DNA of 64,000 nucleotides, taken from positions 59,892-123,891 of the forward strand of contig NZ_JOJL01000018.1 of assembly GCF_000721705.1 (NCBI RefSeq). Direction: 5' to 3'. This stretch comes from Actinoplanes subtropicus. GTDB taxonomy: Bacteria > Actinomycetota > Actinomycetes > Mycobacteriales > Micromonosporaceae. Of this stretch, positions 43,916-51,622 are shown one piece after another. A program made the translations under genes and the position numbers. Numbering within the stretch: position 1 is the stretch's first letter; each line of letters starts with the position of its first letter. Under the pieces are notes generated by a model. That model worked only from the letters and a program-made list of their open reading frames with translations, was not told where the DNA came from and did not search any database.

Positions 43916-44775
43916 GCCGGCGCTCCGTTCGGGTACCAGGTGAAGTAAGCCTCCATCGTGTGGAAGAGGTCAAGGGTGTCGACGTAATCGGCCTTCGCCC
44001 CGGCGCCCGCGACGCCCATCATCAGCATGAAGTCCATGAAGCCGTGGGTGGCGTTGCCCGGCGCGTGCAGGCTCTCCAGCGACACCTCGCGCAGGCAGTT
44101 GTCCAGGTCGCCGGTGGCGATCCACTCGACCGCCCGCCGGTCGAACTCCGGGTCCGGCCCGTGCGGCCCGAACTGCCGCGGGCCGCCCAGCTCGAGCGAC
44201 AGGTGCCCGGTGCCGATGACCGCGACGCGGAGATGCGACGGCCACTCCTCGACGATGCGGCGGATGGCCTCGCCCAGCTGTACGAACCGCTTCGGTTGCG
44301 GCAGCGGCGGCGCGAAGATGTTCGTGTAGATCGGCACGATCGGCAGGTCCGCCTCGGGCCGCAGCGTGATGATCGGGCAGGTGACGCTGTGGTCGATCCG
44401 CAGCTCGTTGCTGAACGCCAGGTCGAAGCCCGAGTCCAGGCCGGCCCGCAGGATGTGCGCGGAGAGGTCCTCCTGGCCCTTGAGCAGCATCCGCGGCAGG
44501 CCGAACTCGCGCTCCTCGTTGTACCAGTTGGCGTCGTAGAACGGCGCCTTGCCGACCAGGAACTGCGGCATGTTGTCCAGCCACAGCTGGTGGAAGTGAT
44601 CGGAGCCGACCATCACCAGCACGTCCGGGTTCGCCCGGGTCAGCGTCTCCCGGAACGCGGTGATCTTCCGGACCCACTCGTCGGCGAACGGCGGCCGGTC
44701 CTCGCCGGTGGAGGTGCTGGCCCGGTAGTAGAACGGATGGTGGGTGGAGGCGATGACCGCGACGATGCTGGCCAT
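43912..44775 (-). CDS. LigB-like catalytic subunit of a class III extradiol dioxygenase
   Basis: 287-aa catalytic subunit, predicted Fe(II)-dependent ring-cleaving dioxygenase. Iron ligands equivalent to LigB H12 and H61 are H12 (ASTHHPF) and H60 (GSDHFH). The catalytic His is H191 in IGTGHLSLELGG. The third ligand, Glu in LigB, is not obvious; the best match is D248 in GFMDFMLMMG, which would be a conservative change. The substrate is probably an ortho-dihydroxylated aromatic or N-heteroaromatic acid, but it cannot be fixed from sequence. Coupled to LigA by overlap and 2 bp from the lyase gene. Confidence 0.82.
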   Translation of the reverse strand: MASIVAVIASTHHPFYYRASTSTGEDRPPFADEWVRKITAFRETLTRANPDVLVMVGSDHFHQLWLDNMPQFLVGKAPFYDANWYNEEREFGLPRMLLKGQEDLSAHILRAGLDSGFDLAFSNELRIDHSVTCPIITLRPEADLPIVPIYTNIFAPPLPQPKRFVQLGEAIRRIVEEWPSHLRVAVIGTGHLSLELGGPRQFGPHGPDPEFDRRAVEWIATGDLDNCLREVSLESLHAPGNATHGFMDFMLMMGVAGAGAKADYVDTLDLFHTMEAYFTWYPNGAPA

Positions 44776-44777
44776 AG

Positions 44778-45590
44778 TCAGTCCTCTCGGGGTTCGTAGA
44801 CGGCGTTCCGGTCGACGGTCAGGTAGATCTGGTTCGCGATCGGCCGGCGGCGCTCCTCGGCCAGCTGGCCGAGCAGCCCGGCGGCCCGGGCCAGCAGCGC
44901 GAATCCGCGCAGCAGGTCGGTCGGCAGGCCCAGGTCGGCCAGCGCGGCGCCGCAGACGCCGGCGCCGTTCAGCGGGAGCCGCCTGCCGAGCACCTGCGGG
45001 TGCACCCGGCCGATCGCCTCGAACAGCCGCAGGTGCGGGCCGCGCAGGCCCTCCTCCTCCGCGATGGCGATCAGCACCGGCGTGCGCGGGTCCTGCTCCT
45101 TGTGCACCGGGTGGCCCAGGCCGGGGACGAACCGCTTCTCCTCGCGGGCCCGGCGCACGGCGGCCAGCGCGATCGCGTCGTAGTCCCGGTCATCGCCGGC
45201 CGCGGCCGGGGTGTCGTCTTCGGCGCCGGCCGCGGCCAGGGTGTCGGCGAGGAACTTCCCGCAGTCCTCGGTCACGCCGAGGAAGCGCGAGCCGCCGCCG
45301 AGCAGGCCGGCGGCGAGGGCGCCCTGCAGCGAGTCGGGGGCCGAGAGGTAGGTGAGCCGGGCCGCGATCGCGGTGGGCGTGAAGCCGTGGTCGGCCAGCG
45401 CCACCAGCACCGCTTCGAACAGCCGCACCTCGCCCGGCGTCGGCCGCCGCCCGGCGACCAGCCAGAACGCAAGCTCGCCGAAGCCCACCTTGCCCATCAG
45501 GTCGGCCGCCAGGTCCTGGCCGAGCAGGGAGATCGAAGAGGCGGTGGACGTGCCCAGCCCGGTCGGGAAGCTCAATTCTGACGAAGCCAC
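44778..45590 (-). CDS. Citryl-CoA lyase-like protein (citrate-synthase fold)
   Basis: 270-aa short member of the citrate synthase superfamily, resembling stand-alone citryl-CoA lyases. It has GFGELAFWLVAGRRPTPGE, the active-site region LGHPVHKEQDPRTPVLIAIA, and a C-terminal LNGAGVCGAALADLGLP with the AGxCGA glycine-rich turn. Such enzymes cleave or form a C-C bond next to a CoA thioester of a citrate-like acid. The start is GTG 45590, overlapping the CoA-transferase stop by 19 bp. Co-occurrence with a CoA-transferase suggests sequential action. Confidence 0.78.
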   Translation of the reverse strand: MASSELSFPTGLGTSTASSISLLGQDLAADLMGKVGFGELAFWLVAGRRPTPGEVRLFEAVLVALADHGFTPTAIAARLTYLSAPDSLQGALAAGLLGGGSRFLGVTEDCGKFLADTLAAAGAEDDTPAAAGDDRDYDAIALAAVRRAREEKRFVPGLGHPVHKEQDPRTPVLIAIAEEEGLRGPHLRLFEAIGRVHPQVLGRRLPLNGAGVCGAALADLGLPTDLLRGFALLARAAGLLGQLAEERRRPIANQIYLTVDRNAVYEPRED

Positions 45591-46705
45591 GCGCGGATCT
45601 CCTCACCGTGTTCGTCGAGTCCCGGCGGCGGCAGCTCGTACGCCGGTGGGGTCTCGGAGAAGGTGATCGGGTTGCGGACGCCGGGAACGCCGCCGGCGGA
45701 GATCACCGGATCCAGGCCGAGCGAAGAAGCGAACGCCACGCCGCCGTCGATCGTGTTGATCGGCGCGCACGGCACGCCGGCCGCGATCAGGTCGTCGAAC
45801 CACTCCTGCCTGCCCCGCTTGGCGAGCCGTTCCACCAGGATCGGGCGTAGCTCCGCGCGGTTCGCCGTACGGTCCTGGTTGCGGGCGAAGCGCGGGTCGG
45901 ACGGCAGGTCGGGCAGGTCGAGCACCTGGCACAGCTTGCGGAACTGGCCGTCGTTGCCGGCGATCACGATGAGCTCGCCGTCGGCGGTGGGCAGCGGCTC
46001 GTACGGGAAGAGGCTGGGGTGCGCGTTGCCCATCCGGAACGGGACCGTGCCCCCGGCGACGTACCCGCTGGAGTGGTTGACCAGGCCGGAGAGGGCCGAC
46101 GAGAGCAGGTTGACCTCGACGTGCTGGCCGCGCCCGGTGGCGGCACGATGGTGCAGGGCGGAGAGAATGCCGATCGTCGCGTGCATCCCGGCCATCACGT
46201 CGAACACCGAGATCCCGGCGCGGTACGGCGGCCCGTCGGCGTCGCCCGTCAAGCTCATCAGCCCCGAAATAGCCTGAACCATCAGATCATATCCGGGCAG
46301 ATCGGACCCGGCCCCGGACCCGAAGCCGCTGATGCTTGCGTAAATGATCTTCTCGTTGAGCGACAACACGGACGCATAATCAAGCCCGAAGCGGGCCAGA
46401 CCCCCCGGCTTGAAGTTCTCGATCATCACGTCCGCCCGCGCGGCCAGCGACCGCGCAAGCTCTTGATCATCGGGGTCCTTCAAGTTCAGCGCAATAGACC
46501 GCTTATTCCGGTTTATCCCGAGATAATAGGTCGAGACGCCGTCACGGACCGGTGGCATCCAGGTCCGGGTGTCGTCCCCACCGGGCCCCTCCACCTTGAT
46601 CACCTGAGCACCGAGGTCGGCCAGCAGCATCGTCGCGTACGGCCCGGCCAGGATCCGGGAGAAATCGGCCACCAGCAGACCGTGCAAGGGACCCTGCGCC
46701 ATCAT
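45572..46705 (-). CDS. CaiB/BaiF-type (class III) CoA-transferase
   Basis: 377-aa CoA-transferase. It shows the N-terminal LLVADFSRILAGPYATMLLADLGAQVIKVEGP, the catalytic Asp region GYDLMVQAISGLMSLTGDADGPP (Asp in YDLMVQA), and the C-terminal LDEHGEEIRAWLRQ. These enzymes move CoA between carboxylic acids. It is the first gene of the minus-strand catabolic operon. ATG 46705 was chosen; ATG 46702 and GTG 46708 are equally near. A 16-bp palindrome lies just upstream at 46719. Confidence 0.88.
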   Translation of the reverse strand: MMAQGPLHGLLVADFSRILAGPYATMLLADLGAQVIKVEGPGGDDTRTWMPPVRDGVSTYYLGINRNKRSIALNLKDPDDQELARSLAARADVMIENFKPGGLARFGLDYASVLSLNEKIIYASISGFGSGAGSDLPGYDLMVQAISGLMSLTGDADGPPYRAGISVFDVMAGMHATIGILSALHHRAATGRGQHVEVNLLSSALSGLVNHSSGYVAGGTVPFRMGNAHPSLFPYEPLPTADGELIVIAGNDGQFRKLCQVLDLPDLPSDPRFARNQDRTANRAELRPILVERLAKRGRQEWFDDLIAAGVPCAPINTIDGGVAFASSLGLDPVISAGGVPGVRNPITFSETPPAYELPPPGLDEHGEEIRAWLRQN

Positions 46706-46718
46706 CACCGCCCGTTCT

Positions 46719-46734
46719 GCGGACACTCGTCCGC
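46719..46734. promoter_or_regulatory. Operator-like palindrome GCGGAC-N4-GTCCGC
   Basis: Perfect 6-bp inverted repeat 14 bp upstream of the CoA-transferase start. With its left flank TTCT it matches the site at 46841-46856 (shared TCTGCGGACA and GTCCG). Both lie in the divergent region of an IclR-linked cluster, so they are probable IclR operators. Confidence 0.65.
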
Positions 46735-46840
46735 CAAGTCAGCTTGCGCTGTGGGAGCAGGACTGTCAACAACGTCGGCTCGGCTTATTGACCCCGGGCG
46801 TGACCCGGCGCACACTGGCGCCACTCGCCCTGCCCGCTCT

Positions 46841-46856
46841 GCGGACAGTGGTCCGG
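46841..46856. promoter_or_regulatory. Second operator-like palindrome GCGGAC-N4-GTCCGG
   Basis: Five-bp perfect inverted arms (CGGAC/GTCCG) with the same TCTGCGGACA left half as the site at 46719, placed 20 bp upstream of the amidohydrolase ATG at 46877. One site next to each divergent start suggests joint control by the IclR-family regulator. Confidence 0.65.
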
Positions 46857-46876
46857 AAACCGTGAAAGGATGGGCG

Positions 46877-48283
46877 ATGAGCGACAGCGACCGGCCGGTG
46901 ATCTTCCGAAACGGCCTGGTTCTCACCCTGGACGACGCGCACACGGTGCTGCCCGGCGCCGACGTGCTGATCATTGACGGCCGCATCGCCGAGGTCGGGC
47001 CGGGCCTGACCGCGCCCGAGGGCGCCGTCGAGATCGACGCCACCGGCGGCATCGTGATGCCCGGCATGGTCGACACGCACCGGCACATGTGGCAGACCGC
47101 CATGCGCGGCTACGGCGCCGACTGGACCCTCACCCAGTACTTCGTCTGGTACTACCTCGAGTCCGGCAAGCTCTTCCGCCCCGAGGACATCTACGCCGGC
47201 AACCTGCTCGGCGCGCTCGAGGCGATCGACTCCGGCGTCACCACCACCGTGGACTGGTCACACGGCCTGCAGACCACCGACCACGCCGACGCGGCCGTGG
47301 ACGCGCTCGAGGCGGTGCCGGGCCGGTTCGTGCTCGCCTACGGCAACATCCAGCAGGGCCCGTGGGAGTGGTCGACCTCCGACGCGTTCCACGACTTCTA
47401 CCGCCGCCGGATCGACGGCGGCAAGCTGGCCGGCTTCCAGCTCGCGTTCGACATCCCCGGCGACCCCGCGTTCCAGGAGAAGGCGGCCTTCGAGGTGGCC
47501 CGCGACCTGGGCGTCTCGGTCACCACGCACGCCGGCGTCTGGGGCGTCACCACCGACGACGGCATCCGGCTGATGTACGAGAACGGCTTCATGACCCCGG
47601 GGACGGTCTACGTCCACGCCGCCTCGCTCAGCAGCGACTCGTACCACCGGATCGCCGCCACCGGCGGGTCGGTGTCGGTCTCCACCGAGAGCGAGCAGAG
47701 CGCCGGCCAGGGCTACCCGCCCACCTGGCAGCTGCGCAAGCACGACGTGCCGGTGTCGCTGTCGATGGACACCAGCGTGTGGTGGAGCGGCGACCTCTTC
47801 TCGGCGATGCGCACCACGCTCAGCGCCGACCGGGTCCGCGAGCACCAGGAGGCGCACGGCAAGAAGGAGACCGTCACCCACCACCAGCTGCGCGCCGAGC
47901 AGGTCGTGGACTGGGCCACCCGGGGCGGCGCCAAGGCGCTCGGCCTGGACTCCTCGATCGGCGCCCTCACCCCGGGCCGCCAGGGCGACGTCGTGCTGAT
48001 CAAGAACGACGCGTCGCCGGCCATGTTCCCCGTGCTCAACCCGTACGGTCACGTGGTCTTCCAGGCGCAGCGCGGGGACGTCGACACCGTCGTGGTCGGC
48101 GGCAAGGTGGTCAAGCGCGACGGCAAGCTGGTCGGCGCGGACGTCGCCGCGGCCCGTGCCAAGGTCGCCGCCACGGTCGACTACCTGCGCGAGACACTGG
48201 GCGAACAGGCCTGGGAGCGCGGCATGAACCCGGAGATCCCCGAGGCCCGCGTCCTGCACAACCCCTACCAGTACACCAAGTAG
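46877..48283 (+). CDS. Amidohydrolase (AtzA/8-oxoguanine-deaminase-like)
   Basis: 468-aa metal-dependent hydrolase of the aminohydrolase type. Metal ligands are visible as HxH in MVDTHRHMW, His in VTTHAGVWG, His in VYVHAASLS and Asp in LSMDTSVWW. The C-terminal GALTPGRQGDVVLIK closes the composite beta domain. Relatives deaminate or dechlorinate purines, triazines and other N-heterocycles. The ATG at 46877 has GAAAGGA 8 nt upstream. Being divergent from the ring-cleavage operon and followed by IclR, it may prepare an aminated ring substrate for that pathway. Confidence 0.85.
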   Translation: MSDSDRPVIFRNGLVLTLDDAHTVLPGADVLIIDGRIAEVGPGLTAPEGAVEIDATGGIVMPGMVDTHRHMWQTAMRGYGADWTLTQYFVWYYLESGKLFRPEDIYAGNLLGALEAIDSGVTTTVDWSHGLQTTDHADAAVDALEAVPGRFVLAYGNIQQGPWEWSTSDAFHDFYRRRIDGGKLAGFQLAFDIPGDPAFQEKAAFEVARDLGVSVTTHAGVWGVTTDDGIRLMYENGFMTPGTVYVHAASLSSDSYHRIAATGGSVSVSTESEQSAGQGYPPTWQLRKHDVPVSLSMDTSVWWSGDLFSAMRTTLSADRVREHQEAHGKKETVTHHQLRAEQVVDWATRGGAKALGLDSSIGALTPGRQGDVVLIKNDASPAMFPVLNPYGHVVFQAQRGDVDTVVVGGKVVKRDGKLVGADVAAARAKVAATVDYLRETLGEQAWERGMNPEIPEARVLHNPYQYTK

Positions 48284-48294
48284 GGTTCCCCGTC

Positions 48295-48387
48295 ATGACC
48301 GACTGCACCGAGCGGCACCCAGCCGGACATAACGACGGCCTCGCAGGCGAGGGCCAGGAGGGCATGACAAAGGTGACTCAGCAATGA
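48295..48387 (+). CDS. Possible 30-residue small ORF coupled to the IclR gene
   Basis: ATG 48295 opens a 30-codon frame whose TGA overlaps the iclR ATG (ATGA). AGGG lies 9 nt before the ATG. It begins MTDCTERHPAGHND. The exact 4-bp coupling is the arrangement used throughout this genome, but composition is not strongly coding. It may be a leader peptide or chance. Confidence 0.25.
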   Translation: MTDCTERHPAGHNDGLAGEGQEGMTKVTQQ

Positions 48388-49187
48388 CCGACAGCGGAAG
48401 GGGCGCGGGGCCCGATTTCATCGAGGCGCTCGCCCGCGGCCTCGACGTCCTGCGCTCCTTCCGCCCCGGCACGCCCGCGATGACGCTGAGCGAGATCGCC
48501 GGCGAGACCGGCCTCGCCCGCCCCACGGTCCGGCGCATCCTGATCACGCTGGAGGCGCTCGGCTACGTCCGGGCCGCCGAGCGGGGCTATGCGCTGACCC
48601 CGCGCGTGCTGGAGCTGGGCATGGCGTACGTGAACGCCCTGAGCATGTGGGACGTCGCCCGCCCGCACATGGAGAAGCTGGTCGCCCAGACCAACGAGTC
48701 CACCTCGATGGCCCAGCTCGACGGCGGCGACATCGTGTACGTGGCCCGGGTCGCGGTTTCCAAGATCGTCACCCTGGCCGTCACCATCGGCACCCGCTTT
48801 CCCGCCCCCGCGACCTCGATGGGCAAGGTCCTGCTGGCCGCCCTCCCGCCCGCGGCGCTGCCGGCCGTGCTCGCCGAGCCGTCCCGCTCCGGCATCACCC
48901 CGCGCTGGCAGCCGTCGGCCACCGACCTGGAGGCCGCGCTCCGCGAGGTGCGGGCCAAGGGCTGGGCGCTCGCCGATCAGGATCTGGCGCCCGGCATCCG
49001 CTCGATCGCGACCGGTGTGCGCGACGGCGACGGCACCGTGATCGCCGCGATCAACGTGACCGTGCACGCCGCGGAGACCTCGGTGGAGACCCTGCTCGAG
49101 GAGCATCTGCCCAGGCTGCTTCGCACCGCCGCGGACATCGGCCACGACTGGTCGCTGACCGCCGCCGTCCCCGCGGTAACCGTCTGA
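48384..49187 (+). CDS. IclR-family transcriptional regulator
   Basis: 267-aa regulator. The N-terminal winged helix (FIEALARGLDVLRSF, MTLSEIAGETGLARPTVRRILITLEALGY) is followed by a C-terminal effector-binding domain (about 90-255, with MARL-type linker and TSMGKVLLAALPPAAL, ALADQDLAPGIRSIATGVRDGDG). PcaU/PobR-type members control aromatic catabolism. The ATG is at 48384. It follows the amidohydrolase and probably controls both divergent arms through the palindromes at 46719 and 46841. Confidence 0.88.
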   Translation: MTDSGRGAGPDFIEALARGLDVLRSFRPGTPAMTLSEIAGETGLARPTVRRILITLEALGYVRAAERGYALTPRVLELGMAYVNALSMWDVARPHMEKLVAQTNESTSMAQLDGGDIVYVARVAVSKIVTLAVTIGTRFPAPATSMGKVLLAALPPAALPAVLAEPSRSGITPRWQPSATDLEAALREVRAKGWALADQDLAPGIRSIATGVRDGDGTVIAAINVTVHAAETSVETLLEEHLPRLLRTAADIGHDWSLTAAVPAVTV

Positions 49188-49232
49188 CCGCCCGACGTGC
49201 GGATCCGGCCGCCCGATGCCACAGTTGACATT

Positions 49233-49544
49233 GTGAAGACGGTGGACGATCTCTTCGAGCCCCCGCCCGACCGCTGGGGCCTGCGCGGCGATCCGTGGGT
49301 CTGGCAGGCCATGCGCGATCACCTGGCCGGTTCCTACCTGCCGCCCACCCTCGGTGAGGTCGAGGCGATGCTCTACACGGCCTTCAACCGCCTGGTCGCC
49401 GTCGACCTGGCCACCGAGACCGAGCCGTCGGTGTTCCGCGAGGAGTTCGCCCACGGCGGCATGTCCTCCGGCAGCATCCACCTGGAAACCTGGCGCGTCG
49501 AACTGATCCCGCTCCTGATCGAAAGAGCCAGAACCAAGATCTAA
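49233..49544 (+). CDS. Hypothetical protein, small cytosolic
   Basis: 103-aa protein with no recognised domain. It contains an aromatic-rich start (LFEPPPDRWGLRGDPWVWQAMRDHL), then a helical middle (TLGEVEAMLYTAFNRLVAVDL) and an FAHGGMSSGSIHLETWR segment that looks conserved. GTG 49233 is chosen; GTG 49242 is an in-frame alternative. It follows iclR by 45 bp. No function can be suggested. Confidence 0.55.
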   Translation: MKTVDDLFEPPPDRWGLRGDPWVWQAMRDHLAGSYLPPTLGEVEAMLYTAFNRLVAVDLATETEPSVFREEFAHGGMSSGSIHLETWRVELIPLLIERARTKI

Positions 49545-49644
49545 ACCATTCCGGCGTACGCGTGCGACAGGTCCCCGGTCGACAACGCGACCGCCTGCAA
49601 CAAAAGGCCGTGGACGCGCCTCTCGCGGGTAGTTGTGGCCGGGC

Positions 49645-50100
49645 CTATTCGGCCCTGCGCAGAAGCCGGAAGTCGCGCCGGCGCAACAGCCTCAGCACCC
49701 ACGCTGCCGGATAGCCGAAGGCGCGCAACCCCTCCGCGGCCGGCAGCACGTCGATCCGGTCGATCGCGAAGACCCGCCCGCCGGCCACCACCTCACAGCG
49801 GCCGGCCGCCTCGACGTTGCGATACCAGGACACGTCCGGCCCATAGGTCAGCTCGGCCACGAAGTCGTCGCCGAGCCGGGCCAGCAGCAGCGGCGTCTCA
49901 TACCGGCGGCCCGTCTTCCGGCCCACGTGCCGAACCAGCGCCAACGGCCCGACCCCGGCCCGCGCCATCGGCGTCGTGACCCGGTTGAGCGTGTTCTTGA
50001 GCAGCCACAGCCACCCACGCCGAACCCGCCACGCCGGCCCCCGCCGCCCGCTCACCACACCACCCGCGAACGCCCCGGCCTCATCGCTCGGCCCGCACAT
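49645..50100 (-). CDS. Deazaflavin-dependent nitroreductase (DDN)-family protein
   Basis: 151-aa beta-barrel protein like mycobacterial F420-binding Ddn enzymes: NTLNRVTTPMARAGVGPLALVRHVGRKTGRRYETPLLLARLGDDFVAE, then VSWYRNVEAAGRCEV. It is predicted to use F420H2 in a reductive or detoxifying reaction, with the substrate unknown. ATG 50100 lies inside the end of the marR gene (20-bp overlap), so the two are coupled. Confidence 0.75.
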   Translation of the reverse strand: MCGPSDEAGAFAGGVVSGRRGPAWRVRRGWLWLLKNTLNRVTTPMARAGVGPLALVRHVGRKTGRRYETPLLLARLGDDFVAELTYGPDVSWYRNVEAAGRCEVVAGGRVFAIDRIDVLPAAEGLRAFGYPAAWVLRLLRRRDFRLLRRAE

Positions 50101-50803
50101 GCTCGACGAAGCCGGCGCGGTCGACGTCTGGGCACTCGGAGCCCGCACGGTCAGCGCCCGGGCACTCGGAGCCCGCATGGTCAGCGCCCGCCTGCCCCCG
50201 GTCGGCGCCCAGATGCTCGGGGGCGGCGCACGGCGAGCCGGCGGCAGTTGCGACGACGGCTTGGCCGGGGGCGGCGTCGTCCACCGCGGCCGCCTCGGAG
50301 ATGGCTCGGTCGAGGGCCGTGGCGAACTCGGGGGACGACGCCTCGACGAGCTGCCGGGAGATCTGCCGCAGCTGCTCGACCTGCTCCGGCGTGATCGCGT
50401 CGAAGACCAGGCGCCGGGCCTCGCGCACATGGTCCGGCGCGGCCGCCGAGAGAACGGCGAACCCTTTCTCGGTGAGCATCGCCTCGGTGCAACGGACCTC
50501 GCTGCTGTGTACCACGCGCCGCACCCAGCCCTGCCGTTCCAACCGGCTCACCGCGTGCGACAGGCGCGACGCCGAGCCGCCCGCGAACAGGGCCAAGGCG
50601 TTCATCCGCACCGGGCGGCCGGGCGGGCGGGAGAGCGCGCTCAGGATCGAATACTCGAAGAAATTCAGGCCGGAATCCCGCTTGAGCTGGGCATCGATCG
50701 CCGAGGGCAGGCTCATCAGCAGCGACATGAGGGACATCCAGGCGACCCGCTCGTGGTCGGTCAGCCAGGGGACGTCGGAGTTCGGCGCCGTGTTGTTCAC
50801 CAC
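50081..50803 (-). CDS. MarR-family transcriptional regulator with repetitive C-terminal tail
   Basis: About 240-aa regulator. The MarR winged helix spans about residues 25-150 (FFEYSILSALSRPPGRPVRMNALAL, GGSASRLSHAVSRLERQGWVRR). The last about 70 residues are an unusual tail with short repeats (GADRAGSECP, PDVDRAGF). GTG 50803 or 50800 is the likely start, with no clear Shine-Dalgarno sequence. It is divergent from the azoreductase gene; two matching palindromes lie between and beside the starts, so it probably represses both genes and responds to an electrophile or quinone. Confidence 0.82.
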   Translation of the reverse strand: MVNNTAPNSDVPWLTDHERVAWMSLMSLLMSLPSAIDAQLKRDSGLNFFEYSILSALSRPPGRPVRMNALALFAGGSASRLSHAVSRLERQGWVRRVVHSSEVRCTEAMLTEKGFAVLSAAAPDHVREARRLVFDAITPEQVEQLRQISRQLVEASSPEFATALDRAISEAAAVDDAAPGQAVVATAAGSPCAAPEHLGADRGQAGADHAGSECPGADRAGSECPDVDRAGFVEHVRAER

Positions 50804-50818
50804 CAAAGAGTAGCCGTC

Positions 50819-50830
50819 TTGAACATTCAA
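50819..50830. promoter_or_regulatory. MarR-type operator TTGAA-CA-TTCAA, copy 1
   Basis: A perfect 5-bp inverted repeat with a 2-bp centre, 16 bp upstream of the marR start. The 12-bp core is identical to that of copy 2. Confidence 0.7.
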
Positions 50831-50851
50831 CACCGCCCGTGGCAAGCTTCG

Positions 50852-50867
50852 TATTGAACATTCAATA
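50852..50867. promoter_or_regulatory. MarR-type operator TATTGAA-CA-TTCAATA, copy 2
   Basis: A perfect 7-bp inverted repeat containing the same TTGAACATTCAA core as copy 1, 35 bp away and 25 bp before the azoreductase GTG. The AT-rich palindromes stand out from their GC-rich surroundings. Confidence 0.75.
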
Positions 50868-50892
50868 CTGGTATCCCAAGGAGCGTCTTCCC

Positions 50893-51525
50893 GTGACCGT
50901 TCTTCGCATCGACGCCAGCATCCAGGGCCCGAATTCGGCCAGCAGCGAGCTGGCCGACATCGCCGAGGCCGAATGGCTGGCCGTCCGGCCGGAGACCACG
51001 TTCGTGCGCCGCCACCTGGGCGCCGACCCGCTGCCGGCGGACGCGTGGCCGAACGCCATCCACGCCCGGTTCGTCCCCGAGGAGCAGTACACCGACCAGC
51101 AGCGGCAGGCGCAAGCGCTGGCCCGGACGCTGGCGGCCGAGCTGCGGGACGCGGACGCCGCCATCCTCGCTCTGCCGTTCTACAACTACGGCGTCTCGCA
51201 GCACGTCAAGACCTGGATCGACCTGGCCATCGCCGGCGGCGAGCACGGCGAGCGCCTGCTGGACGGCAAGCCGGCCATCGTGCTGACCACCCGCGGCGGC
51301 GGCTACGGCCCCGGCACCCCGCGCGAGGGCTGGGACCACAACACGGCGTACCTGCGCCGCATCGTCGCCGATGTCTGGGGCGCCGACCTCACCCTGATCG
51401 AGCGCGAGCTGACCCTGGCCGGCGTCAACCCGGCCATGGACGCCCTGATCGAGCCCGCGGCGCTCCTCAAGAAGGCCGCCCACGAGGCCGCCACCCACGC
51501 GGGCCGCACCCTCGCCACCCGCTGA
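50893..51525 (+). CDS. azoR: FMN-dependent NADH:quinone/azo reductase (AzoR family)
   Basis: 210-aa flavodoxin-fold oxidoreductase that reduces quinones and azo compounds with NAD(P)H and FMN. FMN-binding features are VLRIDASIQGPNSASSELAD, ALPFYNYGVSQHVKTWIDL and TTRGGGYGPGTPREGWDH. GTG 50893 is chosen because AAGGAG lies 9 nt upstream; the longer frame would start inside the operator. It is divergent from marR. Likely a quinone-detoxifying enzyme induced by its MarR repressor. A strong terminator follows. Confidence 0.85.
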   Translation: MTVLRIDASIQGPNSASSELADIAEAEWLAVRPETTFVRRHLGADPLPADAWPNAIHARFVPEEQYTDQQRQAQALARTLAAELRDADAAILALPFYNYGVSQHVKTWIDLAIAGGEHGERLLDGKPAIVLTTRGGGYGPGTPREGWDHNTAYLRRIVADVWGADLTLIERELTLAGVNPAMDALIEPAALLKKAAHEAATHAGRTLATR

Positions 51526-51567
51526 CTCCGCAAGGCCACACAAGTACAAGGACGAAGACCGCATGAG

Positions 51568-51604
51568 AACGGGCGACGCCGGATGGCGTCGCCCGTTGCT
51601 TTTC
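51568..51604 (+). terminator. Rho-independent terminator after azoR
   Basis: Thirteen-bp perfect stem (AACGGGCGACGCC with GGCGTCGCCCGTT), GGAT loop, followed by GCTTTT. It ends about 75 bp after the azoR stop. Confidence 0.85.
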
Positions 51605-51622
51605 GGCCGGCGAAGCCGGCCG
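51604..51622. other. Second perfect hairpin, CGGCCGGC-GAA-GCCGGCCG
   Basis: Eight-bp perfect stem with GAA loop directly behind the azoR terminator and upstream of the 3' end of dnaJ. No T-tract on either strand. It may reinforce termination between the convergent genes. The rest of 51526-51756 shows no gene. Confidence 0.55.

Noticed and set aside
46877..48283. LigI-type pyrone-dicarboxylate hydrolase
   Set aside because: The metal-site order and C-terminal beta domain are those of AtzA/deaminase-type amidohydrolases, not the LigI type.
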